Assembly: GCF_000262755.1 (NCBI RefSeq)
Contig: NZ_AFEU01000002.1
Coordinates: forward strand, 496,001-560,000
Length of the DNA stretch: 64,000 bases
Reading direction: 5' to 3'
From: Bacillus methanolicus PB1
GTDB lineage: Bacteria; Bacillota; Bacilli; Bacillales; Cytobacillaceae
In this document: positions 37,715 through 46,669 of the stretch, piece after piece
How positions within the stretch are numbered: position 1 is the stretch's first letter
Layout: each line of letters opens with the position of its first letter
Notes under the pieces: generated by a model
Seen by the model: only the letters and a program-made list of their open reading frames with translations
Databases searched by the model: none
What the model was told of the DNA's origin: nothing
Program-made: the position numbers and the translations under genes

Positions 37715-38983
37715 ATGGAATTAACTATTTCAAGCTTAGAAAATATGAAATTAAAAGAACTGTACGAGCTTGCTCGAGAATATAAAATATCCTATTACAG
37801 TAAATTGACGAAAAAAGAACTGATTTTTGCCATTTTAAAAGCAAGAGCCGAACAGCAGGGCTACTTTTTTATGGAAGGCGTCCTTGAAATCATCCAGTCC
37901 GAAGGTTTTGGTTTCCTCAGGCCGATCAATTATTCGCCGAGCTCCGAAGATATTTATATCTCTGCATCGCAAATTCGCCGTTTTGACTTAAGAAACGGGG
38001 ATAAAGTATCCGGAAAGGTGCGTCCTCCAAAGGAGAATGAACGGTATTTTGGTCTTCTGCACGTAGAAGCTGTAAACGGGGATGACCCTGAATCAGCGAA
38101 AGAACGGGTTCACTTCCCTGCATTAACCCCGTTGTATCCAAACCGCCAGATGAAACTTGAAACAACCTCCCAAAATTTATCGACAAGAATTTTGGACTTA
38201 ATTGCTCCTGTCGGTTTCGGCCAGCGCGGATTGATTGTTGCTCCGCCAAAGGCAGGAAAAACGATGCTGTTAAAAGAGATCGCCAACAGCATTACAACCA
38301 ATCATCCGGAAGCTGAACTGATTGTATTGCTCATCGACGAACGCCCGGAAGAAGTAACCGATATTGAACGATCGGTTGCAGGTGATGTTGTAAGCTCAAC
38401 ATTTGACGAAGTTCCGGAAAACCATATTAAAGTCGCAGAGCTTGTTTTGGAACGGGCGATGCGCCTCGTTGAGCATAAAAGGGACGTCGTCATATTAATG
38501 GACAGCATTACCCGTCTTGCCCGCGCTTATAACCTTGTCATTCCTCCAAGCGGACGTACATTATCCGGAGGGATTGACCCAGCCGCGTTCCATCGTCCAA
38601 AACGCTTTTTCGGGGCTGCGCGTAATATTGAAGAAGGCGGAAGCCTAACAATTTTAGCAACAGCTCTTGTTGATACCGGTTCACGAATGGACGATGTCAT
38701 TTATGAAGAATTCAAAGGAACGGGAAATATGGAGCTGCATCTTGACCGTTCACTGGCTGAACGGCGGATTTTTCCGGCTATTGATATTCGCCGGTCCGGA
38801 ACGCGTAAAGAAGAGCTGCTCATTCCGAAAGAGCACCTTGATAAATTATGGGCAATCAGGAAATCAATGTCCGATTCCCCTGACTTCGCCGAGAAATTTT
38901 TGCGCAAATTAAAGCAAACTAAATCAAACGAGGAGTTTTTCGCTCAGCTTGACGAAGAAATGAAGGCGAAACGCTCTATGTAA
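37715..38983 (+). CDS. rho: Transcription termination factor Rho
   Basis: A 422-residue RNA-dependent ATPase hexamer subunit. It has an N-terminal helical domain ([15 protein letters not shown]), an OSB RNA-binding domain near residues 55-125 (GFGFLRP), a Walker A motif PPKAGKTML near residue 176, and R-loop and arginine-finger segments ([20 protein letters not shown] split around residue 285). The ribosome site is poor (GTGGTG five bases before the ATG). A better GGAGG at 37676-37680 serves a short overlapping frame, so leader translation may affect Rho synthesis. Confidence 0.96.
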   Translation: MELTISSLENMKLKELYELAREYKISYYSKLTKKELIFAILKARAEQQGYFFMEGVLEIIQSEGFGFLRPINYSPSSEDIYISASQIRRFDLRNGDKVSGKVRPPKENERYFGLLHVEAVNGDDPESAKERVHFPALTPLYPNRQMKLETTSQNLSTRILDLIAPVGFGQRGLIVAPPKAGKTMLLKEIANSITTNHPEAELIVLLIDERPEEVTDIERSVAGDVVSSTFDEVPENHIKVAELVLERAMRLVEHKRDVVILMDSITRLARAYNLVIPPSGRTLSGGIDPAAFHRPKRFFGAARNIEEGGSLTILATALVDTGSRMDDVIYEEFKGTGNMELHLDRSLAERRIFPAIDIRRSGTRKEELLIPKEHLDKLWAIRKSMSDSPDFAEKFLRKLKQTKSNEEFFAQLDEEMKAKRSM

Positions 38984-39065
38984 GTTGTAAAAACCTTATG
39001 GCGGAGCGACTAATACGGCTGCACAATATTGCTGCGAAACACCCTTTAAACTTGTAAAACCTTTC

Positions 39066-39094
39066 TTGCAAAATGAAGGTCTGGTTGTTATAAT
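39066..39094 (+). promoter_or_regulatory. Sigma-A promoter of rpmE
   Basis: TTGCAA at 39066-39071 and TATAAT at 39089-39094, spacer 17 bases. Confidence 0.8.
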
Positions 39095-39186
39095 AGGTTC
39101 AGTGTTTTTTTGAAGATTGCGGTTTATGAAGCCGTAACATATATAACTCTGTTTCGAAAGATTCAGGGCGGAAGGAGATGAAAAGA

Positions 39187-39387
39187 ATGAAAGCAGGAAT
39201 TCATCCAAACTACAAAAAAGTAATGGTGAGATGTGCTTGCGGCAATGAGTTCGAAAGCGGATCAGTAAAAGACGAGGTGCGCGTTGAAACTTGCTCCGAG
39301 TGCCATCCATTCTATACCGGTCGTCAAAAATTCGCCGATGCAGGCGGACGTGTTGACCGATTCAACAAAAAATACGGCCTTAAATAA
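39187..39387 (+). CDS. rpmE: 50S ribosomal protein L31 (zinc-binding type)
   Basis: A 66-residue ribosomal protein with the zinc ligands Cys16, Cys18, Cys36 and Cys39 (CAC...CSEC), so it is the zinc-containing form that can be displaced by YtiA when zinc is scarce. The ATG at 39187 is chosen: GGAAGGAG lies nine bases upstream and the product starts MKAGIHP as usual. The ATG at 39178 touches the ribosome site. Confidence 0.96.
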   Translation: MKAGIHPNYKKVMVRCACGNEFESGSVKDEVRVETCSECHPFYTGRQKFADAGGRVDRFNKKYGLK

Positions 39388-39397
39388 TGATTGGAAT

Positions 39398-39435
39398 AAA
39401 ACAGGCAAGAAGGTTTCGACGCTTGCCTGTTTTTT
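39398..39435 (+). terminator. Terminator of rpmE
   Basis: AAAACAGGCAAG and CTTGCCTGTTTT are perfect 12-bp arms with a T run; loop 12 bases. Confidence 0.9.
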
Positions 39436-39469
39436 ATTATTACGATTTCAATATAATATTCAAAACAAA

Positions 39470-39589
39470 GGGGCTGTCTCATAAGGGTCTGACCCCATGT
39501 GCATTTATCAATATATAGCACATTTATCCAACACTATGTCCTATATATTGTGTTATGGGGTCTGACCCTTAGGCTTTTGAGACAGCCCC
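39470..39589. repeat. GGCTGTCTCA hairpin element, copy 5
   Basis: A 120-bp element with perfect 12-bp ends GGGGCTGTCTCA and TGAGACAGCCCC, two GGGTCTGACCC-type palindromes, and the ATATATAG / CTATATAT centre. The outer arms are GGGG/CCCC here but GAGG/CCTC at 8671, a compensatory difference. It lies between rpmE and tdk. Confidence 0.87.
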
Positions 39590-39629
39590 GGATTTTCATT
39601 TGTATGAACGAGGAAGGAGAGGCCGCACC

Positions 39630-40253
39630 ATGTACGTCATGAAGCAAAGCGGATGGATTGAAGTTATTTGCGGCAGCATGTTTTCCGGAAAATCGGAAGA
39701 ATTAATCAGGCGTGTACGAAGAGCTCTATTCGCTAAACAAAAAATTGCAGTTTTTAAGCCGAAAATCGACAATCGCTACAGTGATGAAGCAGTTGTATCC
39801 CATAACGGAACATCCTTTACGGCAACCCCGATTTCCCATTCGACTGAAATTTTTCAGCATATTGACACGGATGTAGATGTTATTGCAATTGACGAAGTTC
39901 AATTTTTTGACAAAGACATTGCGGATGTGCTTCAGCAGTTGGCCAACAGCGGATATCGCGTCATCGCAGCCGGATTGGACCAAGATTTTCGCGGCGAGCC
40001 ATTTGGGGAAATGCCAAAAATAATGGCGATTGCCGAGCAAGTGACTAAACTCCAGGCAGTATGTGCTGTTTGTGGATCACCGGCAAGCCGCACACAACGC
40101 TTAATCAACGGTAAGCCTGCTTCTTACGATGATCCGGTTATTTTAGTCGGTGCCTCGGAAGCTTATGAACCGCGATGCCGCCATCACCACGAAGTGCCGA
40201 AAACTACAAATGCAAACTCCAATCAGGAAACTTCTGAAACATTGTTATCATAA
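39630..40253 (+). CDS. tdk: Thymidine kinase
   Basis: A 207-residue type II thymidine kinase for deoxythymidine salvage. The P-loop [11 protein letters not shown] is at residues 14-24, the DEVQFF Walker B near residue 89, and the zinc ligands are CAVC near residue 145 and CRHHH near residue 183. The ATG at 39630 follows GAAGGAGAGG; the in-frame upstream ATG has no ribosome site. The C-terminus is about a dozen residues longer than in B. subtilis. Confidence 0.95.
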   Translation: MYVMKQSGWIEVICGSMFSGKSEELIRRVRRALFAKQKIAVFKPKIDNRYSDEAVVSHNGTSFTATPISHSTEIFQHIDTDVDVIAIDEVQFFDKDIADVLQQLANSGYRVIAAGLDQDFRGEPFGEMPKIMAIAEQVTKLQAVCAVCGSPASRTQRLINGKPASYDDPVILVGASEAYEPRCRHHHEVPKTTNANSNQETSETLLS

Positions 40254-40274
40254 CTTCGTACAAATCTCATTCTG

Positions 40275-40302
40275 CCTGCTTATGGATATAAGCGGGTTTT
40301 TT
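40275..40302 (+). terminator. Terminator of tdk
   Basis: CCTGCTTAT and ATAAGCGGG arms (one T-G pair) followed by six T residues. Confidence 0.7.
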
Positions 40303-40586
40303 ATATTGAACCGCAACATCTCCAACATGATCGCGATTTCAATTTCATATTGTTTAACGGATTATAGGTTTATGATCATTTTTAAAGAGTAATCCATTGA
40401 AGCAAAAGCAGTAACTTATGATAGTTGGATTAATCATGATAAAGACAAATTAGAAATAGTCCGTTAAGGATTTTCAATACACTTAACTACCGTCAGCTAC
40501 CAGCGGACAGAACGTTAACTAACGAGAGAAAGAATCAAAAAATGGAATATTCACATTATGCGAAATTATTTTTATGTAAAGTCAAA

Positions 40587-40611
40587 AATAAAAAGAGGCT
40601 GAAGAGCCTCT
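40587..40611 (-). terminator. Minus-strand terminator
   Basis: AGAGGCT and AGCCTCT arms with a four-base loop; on the minus strand they are followed by TTTTTATTTTT. Confidence 0.55.
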
Positions 40612-40802
40612 CATTAATAGCAAGTATTTACTGATTACAATTTCTCTACTGCCGGACTTCCTCGCTCCCTATAAAGTTTTTCCCCTTTGGTTTCAAGAAG
40701 GAGAGGTGGATCACCTATACGATCTGACATATGATCCAATATTTTTAGATTAAAAGGAAATAAATTGCAAATTGTAAATAAGGACTACTACCGCTTATAG
40801 CT

Positions 40803-40994
40803 TTATGTCTTTTTTTTATTAATACCATAATTATAGTTCATTTTTTGGAAAATTTTATTAGCTTTTTCAATCTTTGTTTCATCTTCAATATCAATGCCAA
40901 TATAAATGGATGGCTCATAAAAGCTTGAAATTGGATCATAAATGGTTAAAATTTCCTCATTTAATACAAGCATTACTTTGTTCAGAAGTTGCAT
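40803..40994 (-). CDS. Small hypothetical protein or gene remnant
   Basis: A 63-residue frame (acidic middle, lysine-rich end) with no family I recognise. No ribosome site precedes its ATG. The frame continues open about 20 codons upstream (residues SFFKTKKQQYEKC) to a stop without a standard start, so it may be the tail of a broken gene. The terminator 200 bases downstream on the same strand is the main reason to list it. Confidence 0.25.
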   Translation of the reverse strand: MQLLNKVMLVLNEEILTIYDPISSFYEPSIYIGIDIEDETKIEKANKIFQKMNYNYGINKKKT

Positions 40995-41082
40995 GCACTT
41001 TTCATACTGCTGTTTTTTAGTTTTGAAAAAACTGATTCAAGAACAATTTCCCTTAAATTTTTTCCCTAAAATTGGCCTAATG

Positions 41083-41121
41083 ACACCTCCGTGAATGTGG
41101 AAATTCTAATAATGGAGGTGT
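41083..41121 (+). promoter_or_regulatory. Hairpin that hides the lipoprotein ribosome site
   Basis: ACACCTCC at 41083-41090 pairs perfectly with GGAGGTGT at 41114-41121, which is the ribosome site of the gene starting at 41131. The loop is 23 bases. Confidence 0.6.
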
Positions 41122-41130
41122 AAATAAGCA

Positions 41131-41586
41131 ATGAAAAAAGCGATCTATATGATGTTCTTGCTGCTTATATTGATAACGGGGTGCAGACAAAATGCTGCAG
41201 ACGGCTGGATTTACGGCCAAAATGATAAAGATGGAGCACGTCTCATAACAAGCCGTAAGGAAGCACTGCAAAAAATAGATATCGACAACGACCCACGCAT
41301 GGATCGGACGATGAGCGATCAAAACCCGAATTTTGTTAATTTCAGCGGCAACCGCAACGATATTGGAAAAGATGTCGAAATGGCGCGCCAAGTAGTGAAA
41401 CAGACGAAAGAATTTGAGCCCGGCCCGATTTGGGTAAATGGAGAGGATATGTGGGTTACTGTTTATAAAAAAGGAATGCTTTCCGAAAGAGATCAAATGG
41501 ACGCACAATCCCGCATCCATAAAATGTTGCTGAAAGCTTTGCCCCGTTATGACATCGAAGTCAGAGTCCGGGAAGACCGGACTTAG
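41131..41586 (+). CDS. YhcN/YlaJ-like sporulation lipoprotein
   Basis: A 151-residue lipoprotein precursor with a basic N-terminus, a hydrophobic core and a lipobox ending LITGC (Cys18). The mature part resembles the YhcN/YlaJ family of spore-coat or cortex-associated lipoproteins (a small alpha-beta domain near residues 80-145). These are usually made in the forespore or mother cell; no sigma-G or sigma-K promoter is clear here. GGAGGTG precedes the ATG but is covered by an inverted repeat. Confidence 0.7.
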   Translation: MKKAIYMMFLLLILITGCRQNAADGWIYGQNDKDGARLITSRKEALQKIDIDNDPRMDRTMSDQNPNFVNFSGNRNDIGKDVEMARQVVKQTKEFEPGPIWVNGEDMWVTVYKKGMLSERDQMDAQSRIHKMLLKALPRYDIEVRVREDRT

Positions 41587-41651
41587 TGATGGTGGAGCAC
41601 TCGAATTTTTGAAAAATTACCAACTCGACAGGCATTTTTCTTGATTTCGTT

Positions 41652-41680
41652 TTGACTGTGTCTTTCACCTATACTATAAT
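41652..41680 (+). promoter_or_regulatory. Sigma-A promoter of prfA-prmC
   Basis: TTGACT at 41652-41657 and a perfect TATAAT at 41675-41680 with 17 bases between. Confidence 0.85.
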
Positions 41681-41714
41681 TAGAATGTTATGGAACAAAA
41701 TGAGGTGAATGACT

Positions 41715-42788
41715 GTGTTCGATCGACTTCAAGCTGTTGAGGACCGCTACGAAAAGTTAAATGAACTTTTAAGTGATCCTGAAATTGTAAATGATCCAAA
41801 AAAACTGCGGGAATATTCAAAAGAGCAGTCTGATATACAAGAAACCGTGCAAACGTACCGTGAATATAAAGAAGTAAAAAAGCAGTACCAAGATGCAAAA
41901 GCGATGCTTGAGGAAAAACTTGACCCGGAAATGCGCGAAATGGTAAAAGAAGAAATCGATGAACTTGAAGAGCGCATTGAAAATCTTGAAGAAAAGCTGA
42001 AAATCCTCTTATTGCCGAAAGATCCTAACGATGATAAAAACGTTATTTTTGAAATCCGCGGTGCTGCCGGCGGGGATGAAGCGGCGCTGTTTGCCGGAGA
42101 CTTATACCGGATGTACAGCCGTTATGCGGAAATGAAGGGCTGGAAAACAGAAGTGATCGAAGCAAGCCCCACCGGTTTGGGCGGCTATAAAGAAATCATT
42201 TTTATGATTTCCGGGAAAGGCGCTTATTCGAGGCTGAAATTTGAAAATGGAGCACACCGTGTTCAGCGTGTCCCTGAAACGGAGTCAGGGGGGCGTATTC
42301 ATACGTCAACTGCAACGGTTGCATGTCTGCCCGAAGCAGAAGAAGTTGAAGTTGAAATTCACGAAAAAGATATCCGCGTTGATACATTTGCGTCAAGCGG
42401 ACCGGGCGGACAAAGTGTAAACACGACCATGTCGGCTGTCCGCCTTACCCATATACCGACAGGAATCGTCGTATCCTGCCAGGATGAAAAATCACAAATT
42501 AAAAACAAAGAAAAAGCTATGAAAGTTTTGCGTGCCCGTATTTATGATAAATACCAGCAAGAAGCGCAGGCAGAATACGATCAACAGCGTAAATCCGCAG
42601 TCGGTACCGGTGACCGTTCGGAAAGAATCCGTACGTATAATTTCCCGCAAAACCGCGTCACGGACCACCGCATCGGCTTAACGCTTCAAAAACTTGATCA
42701 AATCCTTGAAGGAAAGCTTGATGAACTGATTGATGCGTTAATTCTTGAAGACCAGTCCAAGAAACTGGAAAGCGCGGGTGAAGTATAA
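41715..42788 (+). CDS. prfA: Peptide chain release factor 1
   Basis: A 357-residue class I release factor reading UAA and UAG. The coiled-coil domain 1 is followed by the stop-codon recognition region and the GGQ motif in [10 protein letters not shown] near residue 232, which triggers peptidyl-tRNA hydrolysis and is methylated by PrmC, encoded next. The GTG at 41715 is chosen: TGAGGTGA lies six bases upstream and the product begins like other RF1 proteins; the ATG at 41709 is too close. Confidence 0.95.
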   Translation: MFDRLQAVEDRYEKLNELLSDPEIVNDPKKLREYSKEQSDIQETVQTYREYKEVKKQYQDAKAMLEEKLDPEMREMVKEEIDELEERIENLEEKLKILLLPKDPNDDKNVIFEIRGAAGGDEAALFAGDLYRMYSRYAEMKGWKTEVIEASPTGLGGYKEIIFMISGKGAYSRLKFENGAHRVQRVPETESGGRIHTSTATVACLPEAEEVEVEIHEKDIRVDTFASSGPGGQSVNTTMSAVRLTHIPTGIVVSCQDEKSQIKNKEKAMKVLRARIYDKYQQEAQAEYDQQRKSAVGTGDRSERIRTYNFPQNRVTDHRIGLTLQKLDQILEGKLDELIDALILEDQSKKLESAGEV

Positions 42789-42789
42789 A

Positions 42790-43650
42790 ATGGTAAAAGT
42801 GTTTGAAGCCCTGAATTGGGCTTCTTCTTTTTTAAAAAAACATGGGCGTGACGAAAATGCTGGAGAAATATTGCTGCGCCATTATACGAAAATGGACCGG
42901 TCCCGGCTTCTCGCCGAACTGAAAATGGATCTGGACCTTGAAACAGAGAACCTTTTTCAGGAAGCTGTTTTGCTTCATGCAAACGGAAAACCGGTTCAAT
43001 ATATTACAGGTGCTGAAGAATTTTACGGCAGAACATTTTGTGTGAGCGAAGCCGTCCTTATCCCAAGACCTGAAACAGAAGAACTCGTTTTTGGTGCGCT
43101 AAAGCGAATTGAAAAATTTTTTCCGGGAAAAAAAAAGCTTGAGCTTCTTGATGTCGGTACGGGCAGCGGAGTCATTGCCGTTACAATGAAACTCGAATTT
43201 CCCGATTTAACGGTAACCGCATCCGATCTATCAAAAGCAGCTCTCCATGTTGCGGAAAAAAATGCTTCTCATCTCGGTGCATCCATTCATTTTGTACACG
43301 GAGATTTATTACAGCCTTTTATCGAGTCCGGAAAAAAATTCGATATCATTCTTTCCAATCCACCCTATATTCCTGTCGGAGATTTGGCCGTGTTGTCCGA
43401 GATTGTGAAAGGCCACGAACCGCATCAAGCTTTGTTTGCCGGTGAAGACGGACTTGATATATATAGAAGATTGACAAAGGAACTGCCATTTGTAGTACGT
43501 GAAAAAGCGCTCATAGGCTTTGAAATTGGAGCGGGTCAGGGAAAAGCAGTTGCAAAGCTTTTACAACAGGCTTTTCCGAATGCTGCGGTGGAAGTAGTTA
43601 ACGATATAAACGGCAAAGACCGGATCGTTTTTGCCAAAATTAACAACTAG
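42790..43650 (+). CDS. prmC: Release factor glutamine methyltransferase
   Basis: A 286-residue SAM-dependent enzyme that N5-methylates the glutamine of the GGQ motif in release factors. SAM motif [11 protein letters not shown] near residue 115 and the substrate-binding NPPY in [10 protein letters not shown] near residue 187 are present. The ATG lies one base after the prfA stop, so it is translationally coupled to its substrate's gene; longer in-frame starts lie inside prfA and are unlikely. Confidence 0.94.
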   Translation: MVKVFEALNWASSFLKKHGRDENAGEILLRHYTKMDRSRLLAELKMDLDLETENLFQEAVLLHANGKPVQYITGAEEFYGRTFCVSEAVLIPRPETEELVFGALKRIEKFFPGKKKLELLDVGTGSGVIAVTMKLEFPDLTVTASDLSKAALHVAEKNASHLGASIHFVHGDLLQPFIESGKKFDIILSNPPYIPVGDLAVLSEIVKGHEPHQALFAGEDGLDIYRRLTKELPFVVREKALIGFEIGAGQGKAVAKLLQQAFPNAAVEVVNDINGKDRIVFAKINN

Positions 43651-43680
43651 CTCCTTGCTCTTTGGGTAAGGGGGTTTTTT
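43651..43680 (+). terminator. Terminator of prfA-prmC
   Basis: CTCCTT and AAGGGG (one T-G pair) around an 11-base loop, then GTTTTTT. Confidence 0.6.
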
Positions 43681-43795
43681 AGCTTTGTAAATGTCATTGG
43701 ATTCGTTGAATTATCCGTCTGAATGGAGATTTTTTCGTGAAAAAAGCCGATTTTTAGCTTGAAAGAGCGATTTACAACAAGATCAAGGGAATGTT

Positions 43796-43995
43796 ATACG
43801 CCTTAATTTTTATTTATGAGCCTTTAATTTGATATATGCGCCTTAATTCTCGTTTATGAGCCTTTAATTTGAGATATGAGCCTTAATTTTCGTTTATGAG
43901 CCTTTAAATTCATATATGAGCCCTTAATTGGTTTTATGAGCCTTTATTTCAATTTTTGAGCCTTCGATCAAATTTATGAGCCTTCATTCCAAAGA
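43796..43995. repeat. Tandem array of 10 units, 20-bp period, ATGAGCCTT core
   Basis: Cores at 43796, 43816, 43836 and so on to 43976, in perfect register. Two unit types alternate in the first part (ATGAGCCTTTAATTTGAKAT and ATGAGCCTTAATTYTCGTTT), giving a 40-bp higher-order period. It lies between the prmC terminator and the spoIIR promoter. Same family as 31182-31481. Confidence 0.9.
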
Positions 43996-44039
43996 CCGTG
44001 CCTTTTTAAAAGTTTTCTAGAAATTTTTTCATTTTACTA

Positions 44040-44069
44040 GTTTAACAATCTGGCATTTTGTCCACACTG
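44040..44069 (+). promoter_or_regulatory. Candidate sigma-F promoter of spoIIR
   Basis: GTTTA at 44040-44044, 15 bases, then GTCCACACTG at 44060-44069 against GGNNANANTW. B. subtilis spoIIR is read by sigma-F. The predicted start would fall at the ribosome site, so the leader would be very short. Confidence 0.4.
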
Positions 44070-44085
44070 AGGCTAGGAAGGGACG

Positions 44086-44784
44086 GTGCTGGATATGAAA
44101 ACAAAAACAATCTCAATTACTTATGTTATTCTATTATCGATTGCAACGATTTTACATTTATATATGCCAAAGACGGAAGCGGTCGCTAATGAAGCGATTG
44201 TCATCCCAGATGAAGCGATTCGTTTACGGATCCTCGCCAATAGCGATTCAGAAGCTGATCAGGCCTTAAAGCGAAAAGTGAGAAATGCGGTAAATGCAGA
44301 GATTACAAAATGGGTGGAAGAGTTAACCTCTATTGAAGAGGCAAGAAGCTTAATCAAGTCGAGGCTTCCGGAAATCAAGCAAATTGCAGAAGAAGTTGTC
44401 GAAAAAGAGCATTCTTCTCAAGCAGTAAAAGTAGAGTTTGCTAAAGTTCAATTCCCTACAAAACTTTACGGCCAATTTCTTTATCCGGCCGGTGAATACG
44501 AAGCCATTTTAATTACATTGGGAGAAGGAAAAGGGGCCAACTGGTGGTGCGTGCTATTTCCTCCATTGTGTTTTCTTGATTTTTCAAACGGAGTAGCAGT
44601 AAGCGACGAAAAGAATAAGGAAACATCAGAAAAGGCAGAAGGAAAAAATAAAAAAATTGCTGTAACAGGCGAAGCGAAAACGACGGAAGAAGAGAAGCCT
44701 GCACTTTATACAGCTAAAGATGAAGAACCGGTTAAAGTAAAATTCTTTCTAGTAGAACTGTGGGAAAAGATTTTCAAATCTTAA
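44086..44784 (+). CDS. spoIIR: Stage II sporulation protein R
   Basis: About 232 residues. An N-terminal signal or anchor segment (residues 10-27) is followed by the conserved RLRILANSDSEADQALKRKVRNAV region near residue 50 and WWCVLFPPLCFLD near residue 152, both diagnostic of SpoIIR. Made in the forespore and secreted to the intermembrane space, it triggers SpoIIGA to process pro-sigma-E in the mother cell. The C-terminal 50 residues are charged and variable. GTG at 44086 or ATG at 44095 may start translation; AGGAAGG lies upstream of both. Confidence 0.93.
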   Translation: MLDMKTKTISITYVILLSIATILHLYMPKTEAVANEAIVIPDEAIRLRILANSDSEADQALKRKVRNAVNAEITKWVEELTSIEEARSLIKSRLPEIKQIAEEVVEKEHSSQAVKVEFAKVQFPTKLYGQFLYPAGEYEAILITLGEGKGANWWCVLFPPLCFLDFSNGVAVSDEKNKETSEKAEGKNKKIAVTGEAKTTEEEKPALYTAKDEEPVKVKFFLVELWEKIFKS

Positions 44785-44797
44785 ACAAGTTTTTATC

Positions 44798-45240
44798 TGT
44801 GGATAACTCTTAAATTTAAAAGCGAAAATTTGTGAGGTTGTGGATACAACCATAAAGTTATCCACAAATTTACCTTTGTTATACACAAATTGTGGATAAA
44901 AACTTGTGTTCCCCTTTATCTTCTTTTATACTTTCAAAGGATAATAGATTCTAAATACCTGTAAAACCAATATTTTTTTGAAAGTGACAGGCATTTAGAC
45001 CTAAGGATAAAAGGTGGATGAAAATGAAAACACAATTTTGGTTTGTGGACAAATCTGTGGATAATATCGAAAATTATCCACAAATTTCACAAGCAGCTGA
45101 TTTGTTAAAAAAAAATGAAGTAATTGCGTTCCCTACGGAAACTGTATACGGCCTTGGCGGCAATGCGGAAAGCGATGAAGCGGTACAGAAGATTTTTGAA
45201 GCAAAAGGCAGGCCGTCTGATAACCCGTTAATTATCCACA
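44798..45240. promoter_or_regulatory. DnaA-box cluster between spoIIR and ywlC
   Basis: Nine DnaA boxes in 443 bp. Perfect TTATCCACA or its complement occurs at 44798, 44858, 44891, 45056, 45074 and 45232. One-off sites are at 44839 (TGTGGATAC), 44879 (TTATACACA) and 45044 (TGTGGACAA). Four lie inside ywlC. B. subtilis has a known DnaA-binding cluster at ywlC that helps limit replication initiation, so the function is probably conserved. Confidence 0.88.
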
Positions 45241-46082
45241 TAGCTGAAATAAGCCAATTAAATCGTTTTGCCAAGAACATTCCTGAAAATGCAAAAATAT
45301 TAATGGAGACATTTTGGCCGGGACCGCTGACGCTTGTCTTAAACAAACGGGATGGATTTCTATCAGAAAAAGCGACAGCAGGATTGTCAACTGTTGCGGT
45401 GCGAATGCCCGATCACCCTGTCGCACTTGCGGTGATTAAGGAATCCGGGCTTCCAATTGCAGCACCGAGTGCGAACCGTTCAGGAAAACCAAGCCCGACA
45501 ACGGCAAAACATGTCGCTGATGATTTAGATGGGCGGATTGCCGGCATCGTCGACGGCGGACCAACAGGTGTCGGAGTAGAATCAACGGTGCTTGATTGTA
45601 CAGAACCGGTTCCGGTCATTTTGCGGCCGGGCGGAATCACAAAGGAACAGATTGAGAAAGCCATTGGCCCGGTTAAAGTCGATCCTGCTCTGCTTGATAC
45701 AGGACAGGCTCCGAAATCACCCGGGATGAAATATCGGCATTACGCTCCAAATGCACCTTTTTATTTAGTGGACGGAAGCCGGGAGTATATCCAAAAATTG
45801 ATATCAGAAAATCAAGCCAAGGGGCTGAAGGCAGGCGTCCTGACGACAGAGGAAGGAAAAAGGTTCTACGATGCCCATCTGGTTCTTGCATGCGGCAACC
45901 GCTCAAACATTGAAAAAGTTGCAAGTTCACTTTATGAAACATTGCGGAAATTTAATGAATCGGATGTCGATATAATATTTAGCGAAATGTTCCCGGAAGA
46001 GGGCGTCGGACAGGCAATTATGAACCGCCTTTTAAAAGCGGCCGGTCACCGGGTCTTGACAGAATTTCAAAAGATGGATTGA
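45024..46082 (+). CDS. ywlC: Threonylcarbamoyl-AMP synthase (Sua5/YwlC type)
   Basis: A 352-residue enzyme making threonylcarbamoyl-AMP for the t6A modification of tRNAs reading ANN codons. The N-terminal YrdC domain (about residues 15-205) has FPTETVYGLGGNA and KGRPSDNPL near residue 60, and SANRSGKPSPTTA near 150. The C-terminal Sua5 domain (about 215-350) follows a GMKYRHYAP linker. The ATG at 45024 has AAGGTGG at the right distance; the ATG at 45018 touches it. The start of the gene is studded with DnaA boxes. Confidence 0.93.
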   Translation: MKTQFWFVDKSVDNIENYPQISQAADLLKKNEVIAFPTETVYGLGGNAESDEAVQKIFEAKGRPSDNPLIIHIAEISQLNRFAKNIPENAKILMETFWPGPLTLVLNKRDGFLSEKATAGLSTVAVRMPDHPVALAVIKESGLPIAAPSANRSGKPSPTTAKHVADDLDGRIAGIVDGGPTGVGVESTVLDCTEPVPVILRPGGITKEQIEKAIGPVKVDPALLDTGQAPKSPGMKYRHYAPNAPFYLVDGSREYIQKLISENQAKGLKAGVLTTEEGKRFYDAHLVLACGNRSNIEKVASSLYETLRKFNESDVDIIFSEMFPEEGVGQAIMNRLLKAAGHRVLTEFQKMD

Positions 46083-46130
46083 GAATTCGGATTTCGTTTA
46101 GCCTCAGATTTTTCAGAACATGGGATGAAC

Positions 46131-46158
46131 AAAACCGCATTTTTTCATGCGGTTTTTT
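46131..46158 (+). terminator. Terminator of ywlC
   Basis: AAAACCGCAT and ATGCGGTTTT are perfect arms with a six-base loop and a run of six T residues. Confidence 0.92.
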
Positions 46159-46228
46159 CATTATTAATGAGCTTTTTTTAAAAGAAAGTTAACGTTAAGA
46201 AGCAGAAAAAGTCATTGGATTAGATGTA

Positions 46229-46275
46229 CTGTCGCTCCAAAGCTTGTCAGGGCTAACCAAGGTGCTTGCGCTTTA
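46229..46275. repeat. Fragment of the GCTCCAGCGCC-type repeat
   Basis: CAGGGCTAACCAAGGTGCTT and GCGCTTT here match the right end of the 29232-29354 element with few changes; the left part is missing. It marks the edge of the inserted segment before the ATPase pseudogene. Confidence 0.65.
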
Positions 46276-46323
46276 GATATATATGTCTAAAATTTCATTT
46301 GGTGTTAATGCGGTTGCGCTGAG

Positions 46324-46612
46324 AATATACTAGGTATTATCACTGTTGTTGATACCATTCGCGAGACAACGGTAAAAGTATTACAAGGGCTTAAAAGTGT
46401 GGGTGATGAGCAAATAGTAATGCTCAACGGGTGATAACAAAGGAACTGTTGAAATAATAGCTTATCAAACAGGTGTCAATCGTTATTTTGCCGAACTATT
46501 GCCAGAAGACAAGGTAAAAGCCATTAAACAGTTACAAGATGAAGGGAAACTGGTTGCAATGGTTGGTGACGGTATAAACAATGCTTCTACTCTTGCGACA
46601 GCGAACTTTTAG
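46324..46612 (+). pseudogene. Heavy-metal P-type ATPase fragment, frameshifted
   Basis: The translation starts NILGIITVVDTIRETT and runs to IVML, where an extra A near 46426 breaks the LTGDN motif. After a frame change it continues [36 protein letters not shown] and [15 protein letters not shown], then stops. This is the P-domain of a CadA/CopA-type P1B ATPase. The actuator, phosphorylation site (DKTGT) and membrane domains are gone, and GDGIND has become GDGINN. It is certainly non-functional. Confidence 0.9.
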
Positions 46613-46669
46613 CCTTAGAATTATTAAGACGGGGAAATGAAAGTCTAACTCTTTTTGGAGATGGTTGAA

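Larger units (their letters stand above)
40303..41082. other. Decayed AT-rich region between tdk and the lipoprotein gene
   Basis: No conserved gene. Short open stretches are broken by stops. A minus-strand hairpin (AGAGGCT...AGCCTCT at 40594-40611, with T-rich sequence reading toward 40580) looks like a terminator for minus-strand transcription. The only longer frame is the small one at 40803-40994. The segment looks like the remains of a lost gene or island. Confidence 0.5.

Noticed and set aside
46613-46669. Further ATPase coding sequence after the pseudogene
   Set aside because: After the TAG no frame continues with P-type ATPase motifs; the homology simply stops.
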